Positions 1-6,307 are shown, counted from the stretch's first letter. The stretch: DNA of 9,465 nucleotides from Anaerolineales bacterium (GCA_026415275.1 JAOAHK010000060.1:1-9465); one strand, 5' to 3'. Program-made: numbers and translations. Notes: generated from the letters alone by a model not told the origin.

Positions 1-434
1 GTTATGGGGGTATGGGGCGGCATGGTGGGGGGGCTTTTAGCGGTAAGGACCCCACCAAAGTAGACCGTTCGGGCGCTTACGCAGCACGCTGGGCAGCAAA
101 AAATATTGTCGCTGCTGGTTTAGCCGAGCGCTGCGAAATTCAGGTAGCGTATGCCATCGGGGTTGCCAAACCCCTAAGCATCAGTGTGGAGACCTTTGGC
201 ACCGGGCGCGTTCCCGATGAGCGCATTGCTGCGCTGGTTACTGAATTCTTCGACTTGCGCCCAGGAGCTATTATTCGCGACCTTATGTTACGCCGTCCAC
301 TTTATCGCCAAGTTGCTGCTTATGGACATTTCGGTCGGGATGACCTTGACTTACCGTGGGAACAGACCAATAAAGTAGAGCTCTTGCGGGATGCAGCAGG
401 GGTCAAAGAAAGTATTCCGATATTGGCGGATTAG
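1..434 (+). CDS. metK: S-adenosylmethionine synthetase, C-terminal part (5' end outside window)
   Basis: This is the last third of methionine adenosyltransferase, which makes S-adenosylmethionine from methionine and ATP in the cytoplasm. The reading frame is open from the window edge (first full codon at 3). It starts with Y-G-G-M-G-R-H and then the family signature [16 protein letters not shown], the glycine-rich phosphate-binding segment with its Lys and Asp. Next come [19 protein letters not shown] and the conserved end region with [15 protein letters not shown] and YGHFGR. About 144 residues are visible; the full family length is near 390-410, so roughly two thirds lie upstream. The in-frame ATG at 12 is inside the conserved motif and is not the start. 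The gene ends with TAG at 432-434 and converges on the homocitrate synthase gene. Identification is firm. Confidence 0.97.
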   Translation, partial: YGGMGRHGGGAFSGKDPTKVDRSGAYAARWAAKNIVAAGLAERCEIQVAYAIGVAKPLSISVETFGTGRVPDERIAALVTEFFDLRPGAIIRDLMLRRPLYRQVAAYGHFGRDDLDLPWEQTNKVELLRDAAGVKESIPILAD

Positions 435-467
435 GCGCGACTGCAAAACTGAGCTTTTCTATGCATA

Positions 468-492
468 GGCGGGTGGTTTTTTGCCACCCGCC
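468..492. terminator. Hairpin terminator between convergent metK and homocitrate synthase genes
   Basis: There is a perfect 9-bp GC-rich inverted repeat: GGCGGGTGG at 468-476 and CCACCCGCC at 484-492, with loop TTTTTTG. It lies 33 bp after the metK stop and 8 bp past the stop of the opposing gene. On the + strand it is followed by the T-rich TTCTTC, so it works best as the metK terminator. On the - strand there is no clear U-tract, so its use for the opposing gene is possible but weaker. The T-run in the loop, rather than after the stem, is slightly unusual. Confidence 0.75.
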
Positions 493-500
493 TTCTTCGC

Positions 501-1919
501 TCAATTCCTCTGCATCACAGCTTCCATAGCGGTGTTCACTTTGCCGTTGCTTGGATATTTTTTTAGAATCAGGCGTGTTTCGGTGCGTTTGACCCCCGGA
601 ATGCGCCGAATTTCTTCAATCAGGTTGTTCAGCGCCATCACGTTCTCCGCGCTGACCATGGCACTGACGTCAAATTCGCCGCTGATCTCAAATAAGTTCT
701 TTACATTACGAAAACTACGCAGACGACGCACCACCGAAGTGGTATAGACATGTGACTCCACTTCCAACATTATCATTGCTTCGATCTCGCGCGGGATGAT
801 ATCAATGGCGCGTCCCGTGACACGCTCCGCTATATCGAGAATGTCGGCGTCAAACAGTTGCTTGCGGCTATCGCCGAGGTTTTTGATCTCGATCAGGATC
901 CGCTCAAGTTCTTCAGGGGTAACTTCAACACCATATTCAGCCAAACGAGCGAGGACAGCGCTCTTGCCTGTGTATTTGTCGATGATGAGTTTTCGTTCTC
1001 TGCCCAAAAGCGCTGGGTCAAACGGCTCGTAAGTACGGGGGTCCTTGAGCACTCCGTTGGTATGTACACCGCTCTTATGTGAAAAGGCGTTTTGCCCGCT
1101 GACCGGTTTGTTGGGAGCAGCAAAGAAGCCGCTTGTTTTCTCCACGTAATCCACCAATGCCATCAAGGGCGGCAAGCGATATTTTTTCACCCCTTCTAGG
1201 TTATGGTAGACCATGATCACTTCGGCTAAATCAGGGATGCCACAGCGTTCTCCCATCCCATTGACGGTGGTATGGATGCAGTTTGCACCCGCGCGAATCC
1301 CCGCCATGGCATTGGCAAGGGCTAGGCCATGATCATTGTGAAAATGCAAATCGATAGCGCAAGGGAGCAGATGCTGGCGGAGGGTTTGAATGCGTTCATA
1401 AACCTCTTCGGGCTTCAGCACACCCACGGTGTCGGCGAAGCTGATCCGGTCAGCTCCAGCTTGGATAGCTGCGTTGCACACCTGGATCAGAAATTCCAAA
1501 TCAGTGCGCGAGGCGTCTTCTGGTGTATAGCGCACCTTTAAACCCAAACTGCGCGCATAGGCTACATGTTCGCTGATAATATCGATCACTTCTTGAGGTG
1601 TCTTGCGCAACTTGACATTGAGATGGATGGATGAGGTAGCGTAAAAGATTGCCACGCGTTGAGCGCCCACATCACGCGCCCGTAAGATATTCTCTCGTCT
1701 CGCCAGAGAATGGGCAACGATCTCTGCCCTTAAGCCTAACTTGGCAATTTGTTCAATAGCTTCAGCGACTTTTGGGGAGACGCTTGGATCGCCGGCTTCG
1801 ATCATTTCCACTCCCACCAAGTCTAGCAGGCGAGCAATCTCCATTTTTTCTTCAACCAGAAAGTTAACAAAGGGGGTCTGTTCTCCTTCTCGCAATGTTG
1901 AGTCCAGAATTTCGATCAT
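501..1919 (-). CDS. Homocitrate synthase (LysS-type) with C-terminal RAM domain
   Basis: Likely condenses acetyl-CoA and 2-oxoglutarate to homocitrate, the first step of the alpha-aminoadipate route to lysine. The 472-residue protein begins with the alpha-isopropylmalate/homocitrate synthase TIM barrel. DSTLREGEQTP (residues 6-16) carries the catalytic Arg10 and metal-binding Glu11. His70 lies in EIVAHS, where homocitrate synthases have the His that recognises 2-oxoglutarate and leucine-pathway enzymes have a hydrophobic residue. The metal-binding LHFHND (His192, His194), NGMGERCG (220-227) and the FSHKSGVH subdomain motif (279-286) follow. Residues about 380-455 (from IEAMIMLEVESHVYTTSV to RTETRLILKK) match an Lrp/AsnC-type RAM domain, an arrangement I know from archaeal (Sulfolobus) homocitrate synthase. 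The ATG at 1919 has GGAG at 1927-1930, 7 nt upstream. An attenuator precedes the gene. Isopropylmalate or citramalate synthase is the main alternative. Confidence 0.88.
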   Translation of the reverse strand: MIEILDSTLREGEQTPFVNFLVEEKMEIARLLDLVGVEMIEAGDPSVSPKVAEAIEQIAKLGLRAEIVAHSLARRENILRARDVGAQRVAIFYATSSIHLNVKLRKTPQEVIDIISEHVAYARSLGLKVRYTPEDASRTDLEFLIQVCNAAIQAGADRISFADTVGVLKPEEVYERIQTLRQHLLPCAIDLHFHNDHGLALANAMAGIRAGANCIHTTVNGMGERCGIPDLAEVIMVYHNLEGVKKYRLPPLMALVDYVEKTSGFFAAPNKPVSGQNAFSHKSGVHTNGVLKDPRTYEPFDPALLGRERKLIIDKYTGKSAVLARLAEYGVEVTPEELERILIEIKNLGDSRKQLFDADILDIAERVTGRAIDIIPREIEAMIMLEVESHVYTTSVVRRLRSFRNVKNLFEISGEFDVSAMVSAENVMALNNLIEEIRRIPGVKRTETRLILKKYPSNGKVNTAMEAVMQRN

Positions 1920-1930
1920 GGTTTATCTCC

Positions 1931-1973
1931 AAAAATAAAAAGTGAACGCTCCCTCGGTTTCGGAGGGAGCGTT
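1931..1973 (-). terminator. Attenuator terminator in the homocitrate synthase leader
   Basis: Read on the - strand, AACGCTCCCTC (1973-1963) pairs perfectly with GAGGGAGCGTT (1955-1945) around a 7-nt loop (1962-1956). It is followed, after CAC, by TTTTT-A-TTTTT (1941-1931). This is a canonical intrinsic terminator, but it sits before a gene rather than after one. Its U-tract ends directly against the GGAG ribosome binding site of the homocitrate synthase, so most transcripts would stop before the gene unless the hairpin is prevented from forming. Confidence 0.88.
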
Positions 1974-2013
1974 GCTTGGACAGGGACTGGCTTCTGCTGC
2001 GTTTTTCCTAACT

Positions 2014-2100
2014 TCATCCAAACAGCCCAACAGCCGAAAACCGAGGTGCGGTCTTCGGGCTGCGCTTGGCGTTGAACTTAGAACCAATCAAACCCATCAT
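2014..2100 (-). CDS. Putative 28-residue leader peptide of the homocitrate synthase attenuator
   Basis: A short ORF starts with two consecutive ATG codons (2100-2098 and 2097-2095) and ends at TGA (2016-2014). It encodes MMGLIGSKFNAKRSPKTA (residues 1-18) and then PRFSAVGLFG. Lys at positions 8, 12 and 16, all AAG codons, are evenly spaced just upstream of or inside the first attenuator stem; Arg13 and Arg20 are also present. There is no Shine-Dalgarno site, and the predicted transcript start at about 2102-2101 puts the ATG at the very 5' end, so translation would be leaderless. The stop lies 41 nt before the terminator stem. Support comes from position and overlap with the alternative hairpins, not from homology. 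Three lysines in 28 is a modest enrichment compared with classic leader peptides. Confidence 0.55.
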   Translation of the reverse strand: MMGLIGSKFNAKRSPKTAPRFSAVGLFG

Positions 2101-2108
2101 TGCTTTTG

Positions 2109-2137
2109 TTTATAACGAGTTTGGAGAGGTGCGTCAA
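2109..2137 (-). promoter_or_regulatory. Sigma70-type promoter for the homocitrate synthase leader transcript
   Basis: On the - strand, TTGACG (2137-2132) and TATAAA (2114-2109) are separated by exactly 17 bp, each matching consensus at 5 of 6 positions. The predicted start of transcription is near 2102-2101, immediately before the leader ORF. It is downstream of the SRP RNA terminator, so the two leftward units are independent. Confidence 0.82.
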
Positions 2138-2184
2138 CCGAAAGGATGAACAAAAATGAAAGAGGTTCTTTGTGAAAAATCAAC

Positions 2185-2197
2185 AAAAAGCGTCGGG
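2185..2197 (-). terminator. Intrinsic terminator of the SRP RNA gene
   Basis: The closing helix of the SRP RNA (5' strand around 2298-2287, 3' strand ending CCCGACGC) is followed directly by TTTTT at 2189-2185 on the - strand. The mature RNA helix itself thus serves as the terminator stem. The Us can partly pair with the AAAA at the 5' end of the transcript region. Confidence 0.7.
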
Positions 2198-2298
2198 CAG
2201 GCTACCCGGCGGCACCCAGAAGGACCTCCTTACCGCTGCTTCCTCTCGGACCTGACGGGGTTCGCAGGCTTCCGCCGCGCCGGACCCACCCGAACGCT
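2187..2298 (-). ncRNA. ffs: Signal recognition particle RNA, small bacterial (4.5S) type
   Basis: This RNA binds Ffh and guides ribosomes making membrane and secreted proteins to FtsY at the membrane. The conserved apical domain is at 2258-2233 on the - strand: GTCAGGTCC, tetraloop GAGA, then GGAAGCAGC, the Ffh-binding hairpin with its asymmetric internal loop. The arms extend on both sides into a long hairpin. GCGT-T-CGGG at the 5' end pairs with CCCG-ACGC at the 3' end, and the 3' stem runs straight into a U-tract. Length is about 110 nt, normal for the Alu-less form. The 5' end is set from the promoter upstream; both ends are accurate to a few nucleotides. The GAGA tetraloop differs from E. 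coli GGAA but remains a GNRA loop. Confidence 0.94.
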
Positions 2299-2304
2299 TT
2301 TCAG

Positions 2305-2333
2305 AATATACCGCGAATAGCGAGGAATGTCAA
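2305..2333 (-). promoter_or_regulatory. Strong promoter of the SRP RNA gene
   Basis: Consensus TTGACA (2333-2328) and TATATT (2310-2305) are separated by 17 bp on the - strand. The predicted transcript start is near 2298, which matches the start of the closing helix of the SRP RNA. The region also carries the divergent promoter of the LuxR-type regulator. Confidence 0.87.
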
Positions 2334-2353
2334 ATAGCGCTAGATGCTGTAGG

Positions 2354-2382
2354 TAGACAGGGGGGAAATTCTGAGTTATATT
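2354..2382 (+). promoter_or_regulatory. Predicted promoter of the MalT-like regulator gene
   Basis: TAGACA (2354-2359) and TATATT (2377-2382) are separated by 17 bp and each matches consensus at 5 of 6 positions. The predicted start near 2389 falls on the first ATG of the gene (2388). The mRNA would therefore be leaderless, or translation would begin at the second in-frame ATG (2397). Confidence 0.6.
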
Positions 2383-2387
2383 CGGGA

Positions 2388-5075
2388 ATGGAAGATATGG
2401 AGAGTTCTCGTGAGCACGCTTTTCCCCGCCCTTTGATTGCCACCAAATTCTATCCCCCGCCTGCGCCGGCGCGGAGCGTGAAGCGACCAGACCTTGTAGC
2501 TCGCATTGAAGAGGGTTTGCGTTTTCGTCACCCGCTGATCCTGATTTCGGCTCCTGCCGGATATGGGAAAAGCGCTCTTGTGGCAGAATGGCGGGAGAGT
2601 GTCCAGCGAACCGTCACTTGGCTTTCCCTTGACGACTCCGACAATGAGCCTTTGCGCTTTTTCCTTTACTTGATCGCCGCGCTGCAAAAAGCCGATCCAA
2701 CCATCGGCACAGAATTGAGGGCTTTGCTCGAAGCCAATCAACTCCCACCGCGCGAGACGTTGGTTGCTTTATTGACTGAAGACCTGTTGGCTTCAAAGAT
2801 TTCTCTGGTTTGTGTATTGGATGATTTCCAATCGATCCAAGACCCCTTCATTTTCGACATTTTGCAGGAATTGATTGCTCAACCCCTGCCATTACAATTT
2901 ATCATCGTCACTCGCGAAGATCCCGCTATGCCATTGGGACGCTTGCGCGCCCACGCCCAGTTGACCGAGATTCGCGCTGCGGATTTGCGCTTTACAAAAA
3001 AAGAGATTGAGAGCTTCTTTCGAGAATTGATCCAAATCCCGCTTTCTGAGGCCGAACTCTCACTTTTGGAGCAGCGCACTGAAGGCTGGGTGGCGGGTTT
3101 ACAATTGGTTGCTCTCTCGATGAAGGGACGCAAAGATCCATCTGCCGTGATTGCCTCTCTGAGTGGAGATAACCGTCATATTCTCAGTTATCTCACCGAA
3201 GAGGTGCTCAAACAACAAGCCCCTACCGTGCAGGAATTTCTGCTCCAGACCTCCATTCTCACAAAATTCAACGCCGACCTGTGTAACGCAGTGGCTCAGC
3301 GCAGCGATTCTGCCTGGTTACTGGAGCAGTTGCTAACTTCCAATCTCTTTCTGACCCCCTTGGATGACGAAGGACATTGGTATCGCTATCATCATCTCTT
3401 CGCCGATATGCTTCTTGGCTTGCTGAGGCGTTCCCAGCCGCAACAACTGCAAGGACTCCATCTCCGAGCGGCGAAGTGGTTCGAACACCAAGACATGCCG
3501 CTGGAAGCCATCGACCATGCCCTTGCCGCTGCAGATTTTGCCCGATCAGCAAAACTGCTTGAAAAACACACTTGGACCTTGCTGAATCAAGGATATGCGC
3601 GTCAGGTTGAAGCTTGGTTGCAATCTTTGCCTGCGGAATGGCGCGCGCGGAGCCTGCGGGCAAACCTCAGCTTCGCCTGGATGTATCTCCTGCGCGGCAA
3701 TTTTGCCGAAGTGATGCCCTACCTCGAACAGGTTGAGTCAGCCTTGGAGACAGCAGCGGCAGAGGGCGATTTGCAGGCAGAGTGCCTGGCACTGAAAGCC
3801 AATCTTAAGCAAGCCCAAGGCAGGATCATGGAGGCCATCGAACACGCTGAAAACGCGTTGAATGTTGTCTCTCCTGAAAACATCCGCGTGTTGGGTCTAG
3901 CCTATCTAGGTTTAGGAGCAGGGTATCGCCAAGCTGGGCAATTTGATCGCGCAGTAGAAGCTTTGCAGCAAGCCGTGCATTTCAGCCGCGACTCAGGCGA
4001 CTCGGTCACTGGAGCGCTGGCAATTTCCCATCTCGTCCTGATGAGCCTCCAGTACGGAAGGTTGACTTTTGCTGAACAGGTGTCAACCCAAATGATCGAA
4101 CAGATGGAGAAATCCAAAGAGGCAGTGTCCCCCATCATTGGGGCGGTGTATGGGGCATTAGGGCTGGTCTATTACGAGCGCAATCAGGTCGAGCAGGCGC
4201 GCGAAGCTTATCTGCGTGGCATTCAGTTGAGCACATTTCTCGGTCATCGGGCTTCCTTGGTCTATACCAAACTTAACTTAGCCCGCTTGCTCCTTACCGA
4301 AGGAGACCTAGATGGCGCGGTGAAAAATCTCCAAGATGCGCAGGAATTGATCCAGGCAGGAGCACCCGGTTGGTTAAGACCAAGTTTGATTGCGCATCAG
4401 GTCGAGTATTTCCTTGCGGTCGGCAACCTCCCTGAAGCAGAAGCGATCTTGCAGCAGAGCGGTATCACGGATGGTGATAAGGTTATTCACGCTCCAGATG
4501 AAATTCAACTTGCTTATCTTCACATCCTGCTCAGGCATAGAGAAGAGGAACATCTCAGAGAAGGGATCAAACTTGCAGAGCGAATCGTCACCGTGGCGGA
4601 GGGCAGTCAACGCAACTACACAACCATGCTGGCATCCGTGCTGGGAGCTTTGATCCACGAAAAATTGGGAGATGCCAAGTCCGCCTCTGAGTGGTTGGAA
4701 CGCGCCCTTGCCATAGCCGAACCAGAAGGGTACCTCCGCTCTTTGGTTGATAAGGGAGCCGAGGTCGCACAAATCTTAAGGCGGTTAAAAAAGAAGACGG
4801 ATTATGTTCACAAATTGCTGGCGGCCTTTCCGGTGATGGAGCGAACTAGCATCAGGTCTCATCCACCAGAGGGTTTGGTCGAGCCGCTTAGCGAGCGAGA
4901 ATTGGAAGTGTTGCGCCTTTTAGCAAAAGGGACAACCTACGCCGAGATCGCAGAACAATTGGTGGTGAGCTTGAATACCGTCCGCTTTCACATCAAGAGC
5001 ATTTACCGAAAATTAGGCGCAGATAAGCAAGTCAAAGCCATCGAGCGGGCACGCGAAGTGGGTTTGCTCGAATAA
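2388..5075 (+). CDS. MalT-like LuxR-family transcriptional regulator (STAND NTPase)
   Basis: A large signal-responsive cytoplasmic DNA-binding activator of the MalT/LAL type, 895 residues (family usually about 850-950). The N-terminus has the class-typical ATKFYPPP and RPDLVARI (residues 18-40). Walker A APAGYGKS is at 55-62 and Walker B LVCVLDD at 140-146, giving the ATP-controlled switch. A winged-helix-like WVAGLQLVALSM segment closes the NTPase part. Residues about 340-810 are a long run of alpha-helical TPR-like repeats that would bind the inducer. Residues 833-895 (PLSERELEVLRLLAKG, then NTVRFHIKSIYRKL) are a complete LuxR-type helix-turn-helix. The start at 2388 is the longest; ATG 2397, with GGAAG just upstream, is an equally good choice. 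It precedes, but is separated by a terminator from, the small-protein/flavodoxin cluster, its possible target. The inducer cannot be told from sequence. Confidence 0.93.
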   Translation: MEDMESSREHAFPRPLIATKFYPPPAPARSVKRPDLVARIEEGLRFRHPLILISAPAGYGKSALVAEWRESVQRTVTWLSLDDSDNEPLRFFLYLIAALQKADPTIGTELRALLEANQLPPRETLVALLTEDLLASKISLVCVLDDFQSIQDPFIFDILQELIAQPLPLQFIIVTREDPAMPLGRLRAHAQLTEIRAADLRFTKKEIESFFRELIQIPLSEAELSLLEQRTEGWVAGLQLVALSMKGRKDPSAVIASLSGDNRHILSYLTEEVLKQQAPTVQEFLLQTSILTKFNADLCNAVAQRSDSAWLLEQLLTSNLFLTPLDDEGHWYRYHHLFADMLLGLLRRSQPQQLQGLHLRAAKWFEHQDMPLEAIDHALAAADFARSAKLLEKHTWTLLNQGYARQVEAWLQSLPAEWRARSLRANLSFAWMYLLRGNFAEVMPYLEQVESALETAAAEGDLQAECLALKANLKQAQGRIMEAIEHAENALNVVSPENIRVLGLAYLGLGAGYRQAGQFDRAVEALQQAVHFSRDSGDSVTGALAISHLVLMSLQYGRLTFAEQVSTQMIEQMEKSKEAVSPIIGAVYGALGLVYYERNQVEQAREAYLRGIQLSTFLGHRASLVYTKLNLARLLLTEGDLDGAVKNLQDAQELIQAGAPGWLRPSLIAHQVEYFLAVGNLPEAEAILQQSGITDGDKVIHAPDEIQLAYLHILLRHREEEHLREGIKLAERIVTVAEGSQRNYTTMLASVLGALIHEKLGDAKSASEWLERALAIAEPEGYLRSLVDKGAEVAQILRRLKKKTDYVHKLLAAFPVMERTSIRSHPPEGLVEPLSERELEVLRLLAKGTTYAEIAEQLVVSLNTVRFHIKSIYRKLGADKQVKAIERAREVGLLE

Positions 5076-5101
5076 CCCAGAACTACATCTTTTATCCTTA
5101 G

Positions 5102-5130
5102 CGGACTACATCTTTGGGTAGTCCGTTTTT
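5102..5130 (+). terminator. Intrinsic terminator after the MalT-like regulator
   Basis: CGGACTAC (5102-5109) pairs with GTAGTCCG (5118-5125) around an 8-nt loop and is followed by TTTTT (5126-5130). It lies 26 nt after the regulator stop codon. The 11-mer ACTACATCTTT occurs twice here (5082-5092 and 5105-5115), so the 3' arm could pair weakly with either copy. Confidence 0.88.
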
Positions 5131-5170
5131 ATCTGCCCGGGGGTACACTGCAAGCACTTGAGGTATCACG

Positions 5171-5419
5171 ATGAAATCAAACCCCAAAATAACCCTAAGT
5201 GGAATGCACACCTATACCCTGACCGTATATGGAGAATTGGATGGCGATTTCATCGCCACCTTCTGTCCGCCTAGGACGAGACCCGTGTTCACCGGCAAGA
5301 CCATCAGGCTTGACAACCTGCAAGTTGATCAGTCTGGGCTGCTGGGCATCCTGCGCAGCTTGCACAATCGCGGTTGTGTCCTTTTATCTTTATCCATTGA
5401 TCCTGGAGAAACCCCATGA
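5171..5419 (+). CDS. Small conserved-looking protein of unknown function
   Basis: Encodes an 82-residue protein with no signal peptide or membrane segment. It reads as beta-rich in the first half (YTLTVYGELD, residues 15-24; a Cys-Pro-Pro at 32-34). An amphipathic helix, VDQSGLLGILRSLHNRG (52-68), and a final strand VLLSLSID follow. From memory, short proteins ending in a 'DQxxLxGLLRxLxxLGLxLLSV'-like segment are frequent in Actinobacteria and Chloroflexota near regulators and small redox genes, all without known function. ATG 5171 has GAGG at 5160-5163, 7 nt upstream; ATG at residue 12 is a possible internal start. The stop overlaps the next gene's start (ATGA, 5416-5419), implying translational coupling with the flavodoxin gene. 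A role as a partner or sensor in that operon is only a guess. Confidence 0.8.
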   Translation: MKSNPKITLSGMHTYTLTVYGELDGDFIATFCPPRTRPVFTGKTIRLDNLQVDQSGLLGILRSLHNRGCVLLSLSIDPGETP

Positions 5420-6072
5420 GTGCACAAAAACTTTCTCGTCGCGATTTTCTGAAACTGAGCGGACTGACACTCGGTGCAACAGCCGTCGCCTGCTCAGGTT
5501 TGGGCTACGCTGCCACGCGCACCCCTAGATTAGCTACTCCCGAACTCACTTTTAGAAAGGACGATTCGATGAATCAACACATTCTGATCACCTATGCCAC
5601 CCGCGCCGGTTCTACAGCGGAAATTGCCGTTGCCATTGGCGAAACCCTCGCTGGGCGCGGCTTCGGTGTGGATGTCAAACCCGTTAAAGCCAACCCAGCG
5701 CTGGACGGCTACGATGCGGTTATCTTGGGCAGCGCTGTGCGCATGGGAAACTGGCTGCCAGAGATGGTAGATTTTGTCAAGCGCAATCAAATTGCGCTTG
5801 GGCAACTGCCCGTGGCATTGTTCACCGTGCACATGCTCAACCTAGGCGCCGACGAAACCAGCCATGCCGCCCGCCTGGCTTATTTGAATTCCGTTCGTCC
5901 ACTGTTAAAACCTGTGGATGAAGCGTTTTTCGCCGGCAAAATCGACCTTGAAACTCTGTCCTTTGTGGATCGTCTGATCGTAAAGATGGTTGGGGCTGCC
6001 CAAAAAAATTCGTCCCTTGGCGACCTTCGCAATTGGAGCGAGATTCAAGCCTGGTCCTCTGTCGTTTTTTAG
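5416..6072 (+). CDS. Flavodoxin-domain protein (HemG-like) with Tat-type leader
   Basis: Encodes 218 residues. The N-terminus has a twin-arginine motif (LSRRDFLK, residues 6-13), a hydrophobic stretch (14-25) and a lipobox-like AVAC ending at Cys26, so the full-length form would be exported by Tat and perhaps lipid-anchored. From residue 52 there is a complete flavodoxin-like FMN-binding domain: strand ILITYAT, phosphate loop TRAGST (62-67), LGSAVRMGNW (104-113) near the flavin, and a C-terminal GDLRNWSEIQAW typical of the menaquinone-dependent protoporphyrinogen oxidase (HemG)-like group. An electron-transfer role with FMN is likely; true protoporphyrinogen oxidase activity is not established. 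ATG 5416 has GGAG 7 nt upstream. A second in-frame ATG (5569) also has an excellent ribosome binding site, giving a possible 167-residue cytoplasmic form. Confidence 0.88.
   Translation: MSAQKLSRRDFLKLSGLTLGATAVACSGLGYAATRTPRLATPELTFRKDDSMNQHILITYATRAGSTAEIAVAIGETLAGRGFGVDVKPVKANPALDGYDAVILGSAVRMGNWLPEMVDFVKRNQIALGQLPVALFTVHMLNLGADETSHAARLAYLNSVRPLLKPVDEAFFAGKIDLETLSFVDRLIVKMVGAAQKNSSLGDLRNWSEIQAWSSVVF
5556..5571 (+). promoter_or_regulatory. Internal ribosome binding site and alternative start of the flavodoxin domain
   Basis: AAAGGA (5556-5561) lies 7 nt before an in-frame ATG (5569-5571, Met52). Translation from here gives MNQHILITYATRAGST, exactly the normal start of a soluble HemG-like flavodoxin. 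The placement is as good as the first start of this gene, suggesting two products, exported and cytoplasmic, from one gene. Confidence 0.6.
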
Positions 6073-6084
6073 AAAGGTTTTCTC

Positions 6085-6300
6085 ATGAAAAACCCACAGA
6101 GCCATCGGGCAACCAATTTCACCGGTGAAAATTCTTTCATGTACAATCTTGTCCGTTCTGCCATCCTTGCCGCTAATGGGCACAACACCCAACCGTGGAG
6201 ATTTGCTATCCGTGAAAATGCCATCGAAATTCACCCCGATTTCTCCCGTCAATTGCCGGCTTTAACGCTTTCTTTCGCAACCTTTCCTAATGAAGAATAA
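6085..6300 (+). pseudogene. Truncated nitroreductase-like gene (N-terminal remnant)
   Basis: The 71-codon ORF has AAAGG 7 nt before its ATG and lies 12 bp after the flavodoxin gene. Residues about 20-57 (NLVRSAILAANGHNTQPWRF, then AIRENAIEIHPDFSRQLP) closely resemble the start of Acg-like/nitroreductase-family FMN proteins, in which HNTQPW is a hallmark. Relatives continue with a DPxxRE segment and some 250 further residues. Here the similarity stops at RQLP, is followed by unrelated ALTLSFATFPNEE, and ends. Neither other forward frame after 6255 restores the family. The rest of the gene appears to have been lost by an internal deletion joining it to the next gene. A short peptide could still be made, but enzyme activity is not possible. 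Confidence 0.7.
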
Positions 6301-6307
6301 GTGTCCC

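Larger units (their letters stand above)
1931..2101 (-). promoter_or_regulatory. Putative trp-like transcription attenuator controlling homocitrate synthase
   Basis: The 5' leader can adopt two exclusive folds. Segment 1 (2062-2050, CAGCCCGAAGACC) pairs with segment 2 (2042-2031, GGTTTTCGGCTG), forming 12 bp with one bulged C and one G-U; that leaves the terminator at 1973-1945 free to form. Alternatively segment 2 (2046-2034, CCTCGGTTTTCGG) pairs with CCGAAACCGAGG (1963-1952), covering the terminator loop and the start of its 3' arm, 12 bp with one bulged T; that would block the terminator. Segment 1 lies inside a small leader ORF just after Lys codons 8 and 12 and includes Lys codon 16. A ribosome stalled for lack of charged tRNA-Lys would mask segment 1 and favour read-through. 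Pairings are seen; the lysine-sensing logic is inferred. Confidence 0.72.

Noticed and set aside
1931..2137. T-box, lysine riboswitch or SAM riboswitch as the explanation for the homocitrate synthase leader
   Set aside because: No T-box consensus, no lysine-riboswitch multi-helix junction and no SAM-box motif could be recognised; the leader is too short for a lysine riboswitch plus terminator, and the short ORF with alternative hairpins explains it better.
2376..2741. A 121-codon open frame on the - strand overlapping the start of the MalT-like gene
   Set aside because: It lies antisense to the conserved N-terminal and Walker A region, has no recognisable protein features, and fits a shadow of the real gene.
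5121..5149. Promoter for the small-protein/flavodoxin cluster (TACACT at 5144-5149)
   Set aside because: Only a weak -10 and no usable -35 are visible; an activator-dependent promoter is possible but cannot be supported from sequence alone.
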